Assembly: GCA_024138025.1 (NCBI GenBank)
Contig: JAMXBD010001402.1
Coordinates: 1-64,000 of the forward strand
Reading direction: 5' to 3'
Length of the DNA stretch: 64,000 nucleotides
From: Combretum micranthum
Taxonomy: Eukaryota > Streptophyta > Magnoliopsida > Myrtales > Combretaceae
Part shown: piece by piece, positions 54,642-64,000 of the stretch
Position numbering within the stretch: the first letter of the stretch is position 1
How the letters are laid out: each line of letters starts with the position of its first letter
Notes under the pieces: generated by a model
Database searches by the model: none
The model's input: the letters and a program-made list of their open reading frames with translations, nothing else
What the model was told of the DNA's origin: nothing
Position numbers and translations under genes: made by a program

Positions 54642-54770
54642 GAACCACTCGCATGAGGAAGCAACCTGGGAGGCTAAAAGCGACATACACCAGAAGTATC
54701 CGAATTTGTTCAAAGAATAAGGTATGAACTTCAACTTTTGAGGACAAAACTTTCTATAAGGGGGGTAGGT
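54642..54770 (+). pseudogene. Element E chromodomain second half and polypurine tract
   Basis: Continues VLWRN of 46003 with HSHEEATWEAKSDIHQKYPN, the conserved aromatic/acidic end of a chromodomain, then a stop at about 54718. The polypurine tract ATAAGGGGGGTAGG lies right before the LTR. Confidence 0.85.
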
Positions 54771-55999
54771 TATAAAGCCCCGAAGTTTTGATTTTAAATT
54801 AAAGCTTAAACCTTAATTAGAAGTCAACCGGATTTCTAAAGTCAACAAAACCCTAGTTTACCGTAACCGCTTTAATCCGGCATTCCTGTTTAAGAAACCC
54901 TAAGGGATTAAGAAAGAGTTTAGTGAGTAGAATAGTTCGTAATTATCCAAGGAAGCTTAAAAAGACTGGTTTAGTAAAACCGCGACTCGTTTTGAACCAG
55001 ATCGGATACAGTTCTTGAAAAATGTGTCCCGGAGCTCGGAATAGTAAAAATATTCTGAATATACCGTTAGACTCCTAAAAATATAAAATTTTCAAAAATA
55101 TCAATTTCATAATTTTTGGTAGCTAAAAATAGTAGATATCGCATTTATACGCGTATTTTCTTACTACCGATATTTAATTGTCATGTCTACTTTACATTAC
55201 ACTATTTACTACTATTCTACACTATTTATCTATCTCTACTTTTTCTTACAACCTACTCTTACAACCCATACAACTATTTCTTACACATTTTCATTTCCAA
55301 TACAACTTCACATCTTTCATATCTTACTTTTAATTAATCAAAAGACAAAAAAAAATAAAATTTTCTCCTCCCCATTACACAAAAGTAGCGTCGGCCCCCC
55401 TCTTTCTTCTTCCCATTTCTTTTATTTTTCATTTATTTAATTAACACAAATTATCTCCCACATTTTCCTATAAATTACCCTTACATACTTCCACTTCTTT
55501 CACACTTCTCTTCTACTAAAGTTACTATACTAAAATCTCTCCAAGAATGTCCTCTCAAGAAGCTCTTCCAAGATTAGCTCTTTTAGGTAAATTTTCTTCA
55601 AGAATTTCATATGTTCATTTACTTAGTATGAGCTTAGTGTGTGTTTTTTAAAACCAAGAAGGTCAAGAAAACAATAATAGGTTCATACTTTGTTTTTGTT
55701 CATAATCTACTTTCCTTATGTTGTTTTTATGTTCATAAGTATCTAGTATATCTATATAACTATATATATTATTTAGAGCATGTAAGCTCATTGTTTTGCA
55801 ATTTATTTACTTTCCTTACAATTTATTTACTTCCTTGCAATTTATTTACTTTCATGTTATTTTTTAAGACTGGTCTTTATAGTCTTAGAATTGTCCTCAT
55901 CAAGTCAAAACATTTTCTTTTTCTTTTGGGACTAGTCTTTTCTTAGTCCCGGGATACCTTGATGAAGCTAAGGTTCTAATACTGGATTTATTTCCTTAT
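54771..55999 (+). repeat. Element E 3' LTR, truncated
   Basis: Begins TATAAAGCCCCGAAG (TG changed to TA) and follows the 5' LTR to about 55999, where similarity stops. The remaining 1.8 kb and the right target duplication are missing. Confidence 0.83.
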
Positions 56000-56930
56000 T
56001 TTTAATAAGTTTAAGTTATAATCAAGGGGTGTGTTATGAGGTATCGGAGGAAGTGAATCCAAATTGAGTGGTGAAAGTTAAGAATTAAAGAGATGTCAAT
56101 GGAATTATATTATAACTAGCAGATATAAGCATGAAGATGGGTCAATATGGTGTAAAGAATTAGAAACAAGAAGAAAAGGAGTTGCAGTGAACTAATGGAG
56201 ATAGTGATTTGGGTAACTTTCGAGCACGAAATGGATAAAATGGAGATAGTGATTCGCCTAACTTTCGAGGACGCAAGTTTCTTTTAGGAGGGGAGAAATG
56301 TAATACAAAGATAAATAAATTATAAAGAAGGGCAAGTTTGTCATTTGATATAAAATAAGAGGGTTTTATGGTCAATCCTAAAGTATATAAAAGGATTATT
56401 AAAAAGATTCAAAGAGTCAAAGGATATTAAATAAGAAGGTTTTATGGTCAAAGTTGAAATATAATTTTATTGTGTTCACATGGAAAAAAAAAACTTGATT
56501 AAGATTGGATTTTGGCAGCTTAAATTGGACATGAACCTAGGGTTTTTCTTAAACAACATACCTCTATAAATATACCATTAACCTACGAGTTTGTCACACC
56601 ATTCCTTAGTTAAAACCGTAAGAGATTTGGAGTACGTTTAAGACATTTGAAAACCGCCGGCTTATATATTCTTTCTTTGTCAACAAAAATCTAATTTTAA
56701 TACACTTTGGTCACATGACAGACACATGACAGAAGATCAAAAGTCACGAATCCCTATATATTCTTTCTTTGTCTTTTCTTCAACAAAACCCTAAACCTAG
56801 ATTCTTATCCTTTGAGAATTTATAGCCGCCAAAGGATTTAGAAGTCCATATCAAAATTGGAAAACATACATATCGATTGAAGGAGATTCAAAATCTAGAA
56901 GCGAAACACTAGAGTGGTTTTGGAGATGGT
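56000..56930 (+). mobile_element. Element I: 3' internal end and LTR start of another Tekay-like element
   Basis: Ends of the Tekay type: AACTTTCGAGGACGCAAG and a polypurine tract AGGAGGGGAGAAA (56287-56298), followed by an LTR start TGTAATACAAAG at 56299. A TATA box (CTCTATAAATATACC, about 56563-56577) lies 265 bp into the LTR. An internal direct repeat (AATGGAGATAGTGATT, about 56190-56275) and a repeated TATATATTCTTTCTTTGTC (56663 and 56755) are present. No coding capacity; the right limit is uncertain. Confidence 0.6.
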
Positions 56931-56939
56931 ATTGAAAGT

Positions 56940-59831
56940 TTATACGACCATTGCTAGTCCCCAAAGCCTCCCAGGCTCATAGCAATCGACTCGGCTAGGC
57001 TCATACATGGAATGCATCCCTGGTGTGCCTTAGTTCCCTATAAATGAGCTCTGATACTGGGTCTCATTATCCAAACGAGTCCTCGGACCATACCAATCGA
57101 CCTGCGTAGGAGTAGCACGCTACCAAATGTAAATTGTTCGATGCGATGCATGACTAATTTATTTTTGCTTAGGTCAAATTATTCATACATTCTTTAGAGT
57201 GACAAACTAATATCATACACATAACATAAATAATATAAACAATGCAATTATCCAATTGAATCATGGTTTCGATATGCTTTAGTATTATTTGGCATAGATA
57301 CATCAAAGTCTCATTATCTATCCCACCCCATTCATATCGGTTTTTATCTTGTTCCTATAATTCTAATGCAATTAGTTACAAGCACAAACAAGCTAACAAA
57401 ATAAGAGGAAAACTCACTCGGCCACTGGTCTCTTAGTAAAAGTAATCCGACGGTAGGGAATCGTCGATTTCAGGGTCACCTAAAAAGGAAGACATACCCT
57501 CATAAGTATTTCATCACTTAACTAATCCAAACTATTTAACAAAGCTAGTAAATTTGTAATTCTCGTCCTACACGAGAATTCTAACTTAAAACGGCCATAA
57601 CTTGGTTGTTTTAACTCTGAATTTAGCAAATTATATACCGATTCCTATCTACTTCGAAAGATCTATCTAATTATAATATCATATTTAAGTTCTGAAAACT
57701 TTGAAGCTTCAAAAAGATCTGATAAGATCAAATCAGTAGCGAAAACAATTTTCTGAAAATTGATTTTGTGAAAGTTCATGAAGTTTCAACTATCCAAAGC
57801 AAGAATTCATACAATATGAACAAGTCACTAACATAAATGATATGTCATGAGATATATATGTGCATGTTCCTGATGATATTTAATAAAAGAAATTTTTTTA
57901 GAAAACTTTTTCCTTATAAGATTTTATGAAAAATCAACTTTAAAAGGCTCGTCTTGTATTCTTGACAATCCCCACTTGATTTCGAAGATTATTTCATATT
58001 GAATACACCGGCTTTGAAAGCTGTCGGCTTTCAACGTAAGCCGGCCCTATGCCGTCGGCGTAGATCTTCAGGAAGCCGATTCAACTTTTACGTGAAAATT
58101 TATTTTACGTAGCCTCTGATCAGTGTAAGCCATCTCTACACCGCCGGCCTATCCATGTAAGCCGCTGACGTTGAGCGATTACACTGCCGGCTTTAAGACA
58201 GTGCTAGTACTGTTCATCGTCTTCCTCACTGATCCGATTCTTTTTCTTTAAATTTTATATGTTAAAAACTTTACTAAACCGTTTTTAAGTATTTATATAA
58301 CTTATACATAGTCAAATAACAATTCGTAACACTTCTATATATATATATATATATCTCGATCTTAGAAAATAACACTAGGTTTCCGGAGTTTTACCTCGTT
58401 TGAGTTCGTCTGATGAAATCCGAAGCTTGAAGTTGTGTTTATTACGTTCCTAAGGTTATTAGAAGTCAGTTATAATCCTTATATTTGAAAGAAAATCACT
58501 TAAATTACCTCAACTTACCTTTGAGCTCGTATTTAAGGGTTTTTAGTATGGTTTATCCTTTGATCCGAACTCGAAGGTTTCGATTGGTTTGTTTTCTGTC
58601 TTCAACTTGTTTTGGTGGTTAGGGAGGAGCAGTTTCGTTCTAGAGAGTTTGGGTATTAATGGGGTTTTTTTTATTCATAATTAGCTTTAAACTTATAAAT
58701 ATATAGAAGAGGAAATGGAGGACTTCGGCTGCGTTTTCTTCCGATTTTTCCTCCAATTTTCTCTTCACTTGACTTGTTGTTATCCTCCTCATAAATGTTA
58801 GTATGTTTTGGCAATTGGTGATTGGTTCTTATGTTGATCCTGTTGACTAATGTTGCATTATTGGAACCAAATTTCGGCTCTTCTTCTCCAAGGCAAATCC
58901 ACCGAAATCAGTAGCTGAATTCATGTATATATATATATATTAGTTTATTATTTTAATTTAGTTTTAGGATCATTTAACAAGTTATACGAGTACAAATTAG
59001 CTAATGTTTGGGAGTTTTTGCACAAAAAAATATGTTTATAGAAGTATACAAAACATTTAGATTATCAAATAATACAAATTTAGGTTTTATATATACGTAG
59101 TTAGTTATTTGTACAATTTTATCTCTTGCAATTAAGATTTCTTAAGCTCATTAGGTCAATTTTTGTTTAGGCATTAACAGCTTAAGAAAACTCGGTTTAG
59201 AATACTAGCGTGATTCAATTATTTATTTGGAGTTTAGATTTTGAGTTATTCAACAATTTATGTTTTCGTTGGGTATTTATAATCTTAACAGTATATCTTT
59301 AGATCATCATTTTCATTTTATAAGCATAAATAATTGTTTACGTAATATTGGACTTAATACAAAAACTAAACTATATATATATATATATATCTTTAGTTTT
59401 GGTACTTGTCATGAAATCTTATTAGTAGTTATTTATTTTAACTAGGAGGCTTGAATTTAGGGTTTAAGTTTGAGAATAAGCTCATTACTACTTATTATTC
59501 AAATCTCGAATCATTATCGAGATAAAAAACAATCATTTAGTCTCTATATTTGTATTTTTCTATTTAAATCTGTTTGTATATCAAGTTTTCGATTTAAATT
59601 TTAGATGAAATCTTGAATTATTCATTCAAGATACAAAACCTTGTTTTTGGTATCAACTAGGGTTAAAGAATTTCTTTATTCGAATTCTAAGTCATTTATC
59701 TAACCAAATTCTAAATATTGATCTATTCTTGAACTTGATTAGAATCTAAATCTATTGTCTAGTTCATACAGTCTATCTTAGAATCATATCTTAGAATCTT
59801 ATACTAGAGTTGAAAATTTTTGGGGTTTGCA
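56940..59831 (-). repeat. G: diverged B-like LTR
   Basis: Aligns with the B LTR from about 31690 to 34477. Shared blocks include CGGTGCCTTTTAGTTCC-like sequence near 57030, AGTAATCC..GGTAG near 57440, the GCCGGC-rich block (58003-58200) and TTGAATTTAGGGTTTAAG (59451). It ends GGGGTTTGCA at 59831. It is much more diverged than the two B LTRs from each other. The left end and any attached internal region are not seen. Possibly a solo LTR. Confidence 0.75.
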
Positions 59832-62091
59832 AGGATCATTCATTTATGATATCTATTCCCTAAGCCCTTCATTTTAAATGAAAAATACACATTTTGAAGT
59901 TGAAAAATAGCTTTTCTAAATATGATTTCCTTTTTATCCGAATTTTCGAAAATGATTTTTGTTGAAATAAAATAGATCTTGAGCTTTCTAATACTTTCCT
60001 ACTACCATCAAGCTATTACAAGTTATTTAAGAACATAGAACAAAAGTCTAATGCATGTATGAACTTAAAACAACTAGAACTAGTTTACTATACTAGTTAT
60101 AAATGCATGAATACTATGATGGTTATGTGAATGATGAATATATGCACAAATCATTAACAATAACAACATAACTTGAAAATAAAACAAAATAATAGTAAAA
60201 TAACTCAAATAACAAGATCTAAATCATAAACAAAATCAAAGCTACAAAAAAAAAGTTAGATCTACAAAATATAACTACTTTTAGCAAGAAAATAATAATA
60301 ATAATACAAGAGAATAATCATGGATAAGAAGAGTGTTTCATTTTGGCATCATAATCCTTAGCTTTTAAGCTTATGGAAGCTTTGGACAAGGGTTTTATTA
60401 AAGGATCTTGAAGAAATAAGTGTAGGAGCTCAAATATAAATAGGGGCAGTAAGGTTTCTTGTAAGAACAAGAGAAAAAGAAGAGAGAAAGAGAGGGAAAA
60501 TAGAGAGAAAAATGTAAGGAATGGTAAAGGTCGAAGGTGTAAATGAGAGAGAGAGATAGAATGAGTTAAAGACACATTAAATGAAGTAATAAAAAAATAA
60601 AATGGCAGCCTATACATTACAATAGCAGGCGTGAATTTTGGGAGGAGAAAGAGAGAGAGAATTTGGTTGGTTTTTAACTTGAAATTGTAATGTGTAATTA
60701 ATGTGTAAGTGTTGCTTCTTAAAGAAGGGTTAAAAGAGATTTATTTTAATCAATTTGGAGTATTTCAAAGGACAAAAGGCAGCCAAAAAGGAGTCAAAAT
60801 TTCTGTCATTAAGTGATAATAAAGTGTAGAAAGATTGAAGTGAAAAAGAAGTGATGTGTGAAATGTGTACTTAAAGGTATGGGTTTGTAAGAGTACTTTC
60901 TTAATAAATAAAATAAAAATAAGAAAAAAATAGAAAATTCATTTCGAATATTTGTAGCAGATTTTTCATAATTAAAATAAGATAATTAATTTATTTATTT
61001 TAGTGAATTATCAAATAAATTACCAGTATGATCAAAATACGCAAACATGAGCTATAATTGATATTTTTATAACCCGAAAAATTCTAAAAAATTATTTTAT
61101 GAAAATAAAAATATTTTTTAAATATTTTTCAATTATTAAATTAATTTATTTTATTTTTAGTATCGGGTCTTAAACAGAATCTGATCCTGTAAAAACCCGA
61201 AATGAACTGAATTTTAGAAAAATATAATTTTCCATGATATATAAAATATTTATCTAAAAATATAAGGTTTTACGAGAGTAGTAAAATTGTGTAATGAATA
61301 GTAGTGAATAGTGCAAAAGACTAGTTGATTACCGGTAATAAAGAAATACGAATATAATCGTAAAATCAGATATTTCTAGTTATCGAAAAATTATAAAACT
61401 GATATTTTTGAAATCCTTATGAAAATACGAGTCTAACGGTATTAATGGTATATTTTTTATATCTCGAGCCCTAGGACATGCTTTTCGAAGTTTGTATCCA
61501 AACGGGTTCGAAATAGGTCAAAAATTTACCAATATGATATTTTTAAGCGACCTTATATTACTACGAGCTACTCTACACACTTAAACTACACCTCGGACTC
61601 TAGGGTTAAGAGCGCAAGATTGCCGGACTTAAACTACTGTATTCCACTTAGGGTTCCCGGGTGATTTTCCGGTTTAGATCTTTGCCAATTTGGAAACTGG
61701 GGATTATGTTTATACAACACAATTAATTTTTGAAATTTATTTTTGTAAGTATTTAATATCTCTTAATATTTTCGGAATTATTTGAATTGGGTTTTATTTC
61801 CGAAGGTTAATTGTTATTTACTTTTTAATAATTTTTTTTTGGGTTCTATATTACCCGATCTTATAAGTCAGAGTTACGTATAGAATTTTTCATACGTAGT
61901 GGTTTTGGATTTAAAGACCATTGAGTTCTTATTTTATTTTTAAGGATTCTCATTTTCTCAAGATTAAGAAATTTCTAGATTCGTTCATGATTTAAGGCTA
62001 GTCAAAGTTCGGTTTTAATTTGGAGTCATTTTTATAGTTTATTTTCGAGGTTTATTTTTGAATTATTTAATGAAATTTTTTGGGGCTTACA
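59832..62091 (-). repeat. J: E-like LTR, minus orientation, left end unclear
   Basis: The stretch 61430-61690 is the reverse complement of the diverged E LTR start (CGAGTCTAACGG, CTCGAGCCCTAGGACATG, TGCCGGACTTAAA). It ends GGGGCTTACA at 62091. Purine-rich, low-complexity parts at 60440-60660 give only shadow ORFs. No gene seen across 2.2 kb. Confidence 0.6.
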
Positions 62092-62829
62092 ATATACCTA
62101 AGGTTCACATCATTTGGTATTAGAGCTCGGCTCTCAATCAGGTTACTTATCTTTCTAAATTATTCTTTGTCTTTGTTTTTGTCTTTTTGCTGTTTTTTTT
62201 TCTTTTGTGTTTGTCTCATATGAAAAAGATGAGTCTTTTAGGATTCTTGATAGAAATGTCAATTCTTTCAGGATTTAGGGTTTAGTATATATATTTAAAA
62301 AAAAAAGAGGAAAAAGTTCCATATTATAAAAAAAAAGAGAAAGAAAGAATGAAAAAAAAAGGAAATTCTTAATTAAAAAAAACTTTTTTGATTGAGGAAA
62401 TTGTTTGCACATCCATTCTTGATTAAAGTTGTTGAATTATATTGGTATTCGATCTTGAAACTCTTGTTCTTGAATTCGTTTTGAATCATTCTTGTCTTTT
62501 GAAACTTGTTCTTGTTTGCCTTTCTTGATACACATTCTTTTAGCCTTTTCACTTTCGTCACAAGTGTTTTTCTTGATTAAAGATCGCTGAGTTCAATATA
62601 GGACTCGGGGAGTAGAACTTACGAATGGTAAAAGGCAACGAGAGGTGAGATCATCATCGAGAAAAGCCTAAGTGAGTAATGTACGAGTGGAGTGTCTTTT
62701 ATTCGAGAGAAAACACGCGAGGGAGCATTGTGAGATATTATTATTGCTTTGTTCTAACTTTTTTTAAGTGTTCAAAAAAAAAAAGATAAGTTCCAAATCA
62801 AATTATGAAGAGTGACATGATGTAGGCAT

Positions 62830-63215
62830 TAAATTGTACATGGAGTCTATGTCGAAGTCTTTTGAGCGAATGGTTCAAGTGAATGTCGAATCTAATGAGA
62901 GGTGGCAAAGATTAGAGGATAGGATAGCTGAGTTGGAGAGAAGACAACAACAACCGTAGCCTAGATGACAAGATAGGCAAGTGGGGAGGAGGATTCATGA
63001 AGAAGAATATGAAGCTAATCTTGTTGATGAAATCCAGACATATTGAAAGAGAAAATAAGAAAATTATTTGTGAAAAATCATATAAACAACATGATCTACA
63101 AGCTGTAAAATAAGAGTTGAAACAGCTAAAGAAAAATTTTGATGAATGGATGGAGAAGATTAGTGAAAGGAAATTGAACAAATTAGAGGAATCAAAGGTA
63201 AAAGTGTTAGGGTGA
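62830..63215 (+). pseudogene. Element K gag-like remnant
   Basis: Broken plus-strand frames: MESMSKSFERMVQVN, ERWQRLEDRIAELERRQQQ and, after stops near 62957 and 63045, LKQLKKNFDEWMEKISERK. Helical and charged like the N-terminal region of CRM-like Gag, but no capsid or zinc knuckle is recognisable. Assignment is tentative. Confidence 0.45.
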
Positions 63216-63282
63216 GCTAAAGAAGCCAATTTATGATTTTTATATTCCTGAAGAAAATGTTGTTGAGATTCTACAAGTAGAA

Positions 63283-63593
63283 ATGAAGTCAGTAGGTGAT
63301 GTCATTGTAGGGATGGTGGAAGAAGAGATTGAGATTGTTAAAAAAGTAAAGGTAAAAGATTCCATTAAGAGGGAAGAAGAAGAAAAAGTTGTTAACACTT
63401 CTGTGGTGGAAGTGGAGGAAGACAGGTTTGTTGTTACTGCTATTCCTTCTTATTTACAAGTTTAAGACAATTCATACCACCGGGAGAATTTATTTCAGGC
63501 TCGTTGTATGGTGCAAGGGAAAGTATGTAAATTGGCTGTTGATGGAGGAAGTTGTGCTAATGTGGTTTCTCAGGAGTTTGTTAAGAAAATGAG
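63283..63593 (+). pseudogene. Element K truncated protease
   Basis: A charged linker (MKSVGDVIVGMVEEEIEIV) and a stop at about 63463 are followed by HRENLFQARCMVQGK and LAVDGGSCANVVSQEFVKKM, the catalytic DGG half of the protease as in element C. The domain ends there and the frame passes directly into the LTR-like segment. The second half (LLGRPW region) is missing, so it cannot fold as a complete retropepsin. Confidence 0.72.
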
Positions 63594-63897
63594 TGATGAG
63601 GATCATCTAGCATCGAGAATTCAAGAGCCAAAGTCTAGTGATCCACTCCATGGCATTGGAGGACCAATGACAAGAGCTAAAGCTAAACAAATGAAAGAAG
63701 CTTTGCACGGTCTAGTGATGGAAGTGATGGAGTTGCAAGAAAAGGAGTCAAACTCCACCAAAGAACAACCGACATTAATTCACATTATTCAAGCTTCCAA
63801 AGAGATGGTCAAAGGCTTGGAGAACCTCGAGATGAAAGTTACATTGAATGCTGAAGACTTCAAGAAGTGTGATAAAGCTTCTTGGACCGGTTATTAA
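63594..63897 (+). CDS. LTR-encoded pol tail peptide in element K
   Basis: Open frame continuing from the truncated protease: DEDHLASRIQEPKSSDPLHG, then [19 protein letters not shown] and a charged helix ending at 63897. It aligns with the part of the D pol C-terminus encoded in its LTR ([20 protein letters not shown]). The DNA starts TGATGAGGATCATC, as the D LTR does on its coding strand, so this is taken as the 3' LTR start. Confidence 0.68.
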
Positions 63898-64000
63898 TAG
63901 TTGGACTTTTCCAACGCAACTTTTAGTCTCCAACAATGTTTTTTTTTAAGTTTTTTTTTATGCTGGGTTTATTATTTGTTTTAGGAATTGTTTTATGTCG

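Larger units (their letters stand above)
46004..54646 (-). mobile_element. Element H: small non-autonomous element inside the chromodomain of E
   Basis: Target duplication GAACC at 46004-46008 and 54642-54646. LTRs are 46009-46570 and 53875-54641, minus orientation. Without the inserted A3 the internal part is only about 380 bp: polypurine tract, a repeat-containing stretch and PBS. No protein is encoded beyond a short DSRTNLFREGGNDEN tail similar to the pol end of D. TRIM-like in size; movement would need partner proteins (inference). Confidence 0.88.
37009..55999 (+). mobile_element. Element E: Tekay/Del-like retrotransposon, nested and truncated
   Basis: Plus-strand element in the RT of F (CATAA at 37004-37008 is its left target site). 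The 5' LTR starts at 37009 and the 3' LTR at 54771. Internal order is an extra ORF, gag, an intron-like gap, protease, RT, RNase H, integrase and chromodomain. H is inserted in the chromodomain. It carries many stops and frameshifts. No tRNA-Met PBS is visible, so the LTR/leader junction near 39985-40015 appears deleted. Similarity to the 5' LTR ends near 55999, so the 3' LTR is truncated and no right target copy is found. Confidence 0.87.
62092..64000 (+). mobile_element. Element K: small element with gag/protease remnants, continues past window
   Basis: Plus strand. Only the last 21 bp of the 5' LTR remain (62092-62112, ATATACCTAAGGTTCACATCA), beside the J LTR. PBS TGGTATTAGAGC (62115-62126, one mismatch to the usual site), leader with donor-like CAG/GTTAC (62142), gag remnant, partial protease, then a 3' LTR-like start at 63594 that runs off the window. 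Internal length is about 1.5 kb, so RT and integrase are absent. Confidence 0.75.

Noticed and set aside
60318..60617. 99-codon minus-strand ORF with many Leu/Phe/Ser
   Set aside because: Produced by a purine-rich low-complexity stretch (GAGAGAAAGAG) in the J LTR; not a membrane protein gene.

Overview
The window is repeat-rich, AT-rich plant nuclear DNA made almost entirely of nested Ty3/gypsy LTR retrotransposons. I see no host gene, rRNA or tRNA gene, CRISPR array or prokaryotic feature. The plant assignment rests on the element types: a Tekay/Del-like chromovirus group with a chromodomain, a CRM-like group, and primer-binding sites complementary to initiator tRNA-Met. The species cannot be named from this sequence.

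Left half (260-34477). One Tekay-like element, here called B, lies on the minus strand with LTRs of about 3.5 kb. Four insertions have swollen it to 34 kb. (1) A truncated CRM-like copy, A1 (566-2696), sits in its 3' LTR. (2) A solo A-family LTR (9172-9984, target-site duplication CTCAT) sits in its protease. (3) A full CRM-like element, A2 (10000-21455, CAATT), lies 10 bp from that solo LTR. A2's own 3' LTR is split by C (10122-14756, AATAG), a three-LTR array of non-autonomous elements that encode only protease-like proteins. (4) A nearly intact CRM-like element, D (22645-29160, AGCTT), sits in its gag.

Right half (35052-64000). A truncated CRM-like element, F (minus), is interrupted in its RT by a second Tekay-like element, E (plus, from 37009). 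E's chromodomain is split by the small element H (46009-54641, GAACC). H is split by A3 (46928-53849, AGAAA). This is four levels of nesting. After E's truncated 3' LTR come remnants: element I (3' internal end plus LTR start), G (a third B-like LTR), J (an E-like LTR), and the start of K, a small protease-remnant element that runs off the right edge.

Autonomous and partner families. D, A2 and A3 carry gag, protease, RT, RNase H and integrase. C, H and K lack most of these but share the tRNA-Met primer site. C shares a nearly identical TATA/upstream module with the LTR of D, which suggests mobilisation in trans (inference).

The most unusual signals are: (a) in both Tekay-like elements an intron-like, phase-1 interruption at the same place between gag and protease, with a stop codon immediately after the donor, so splicing could decide Gag versus Gag-Pol; (b) a homologous extra ORF upstream of gag in the same two elements; (c) a protease-only element with two tandem retropepsin-like domains; (d) the pol C-terminus of the CRM-like families encoded inside the LTR; (e) LTRs that behave as exchangeable modules.
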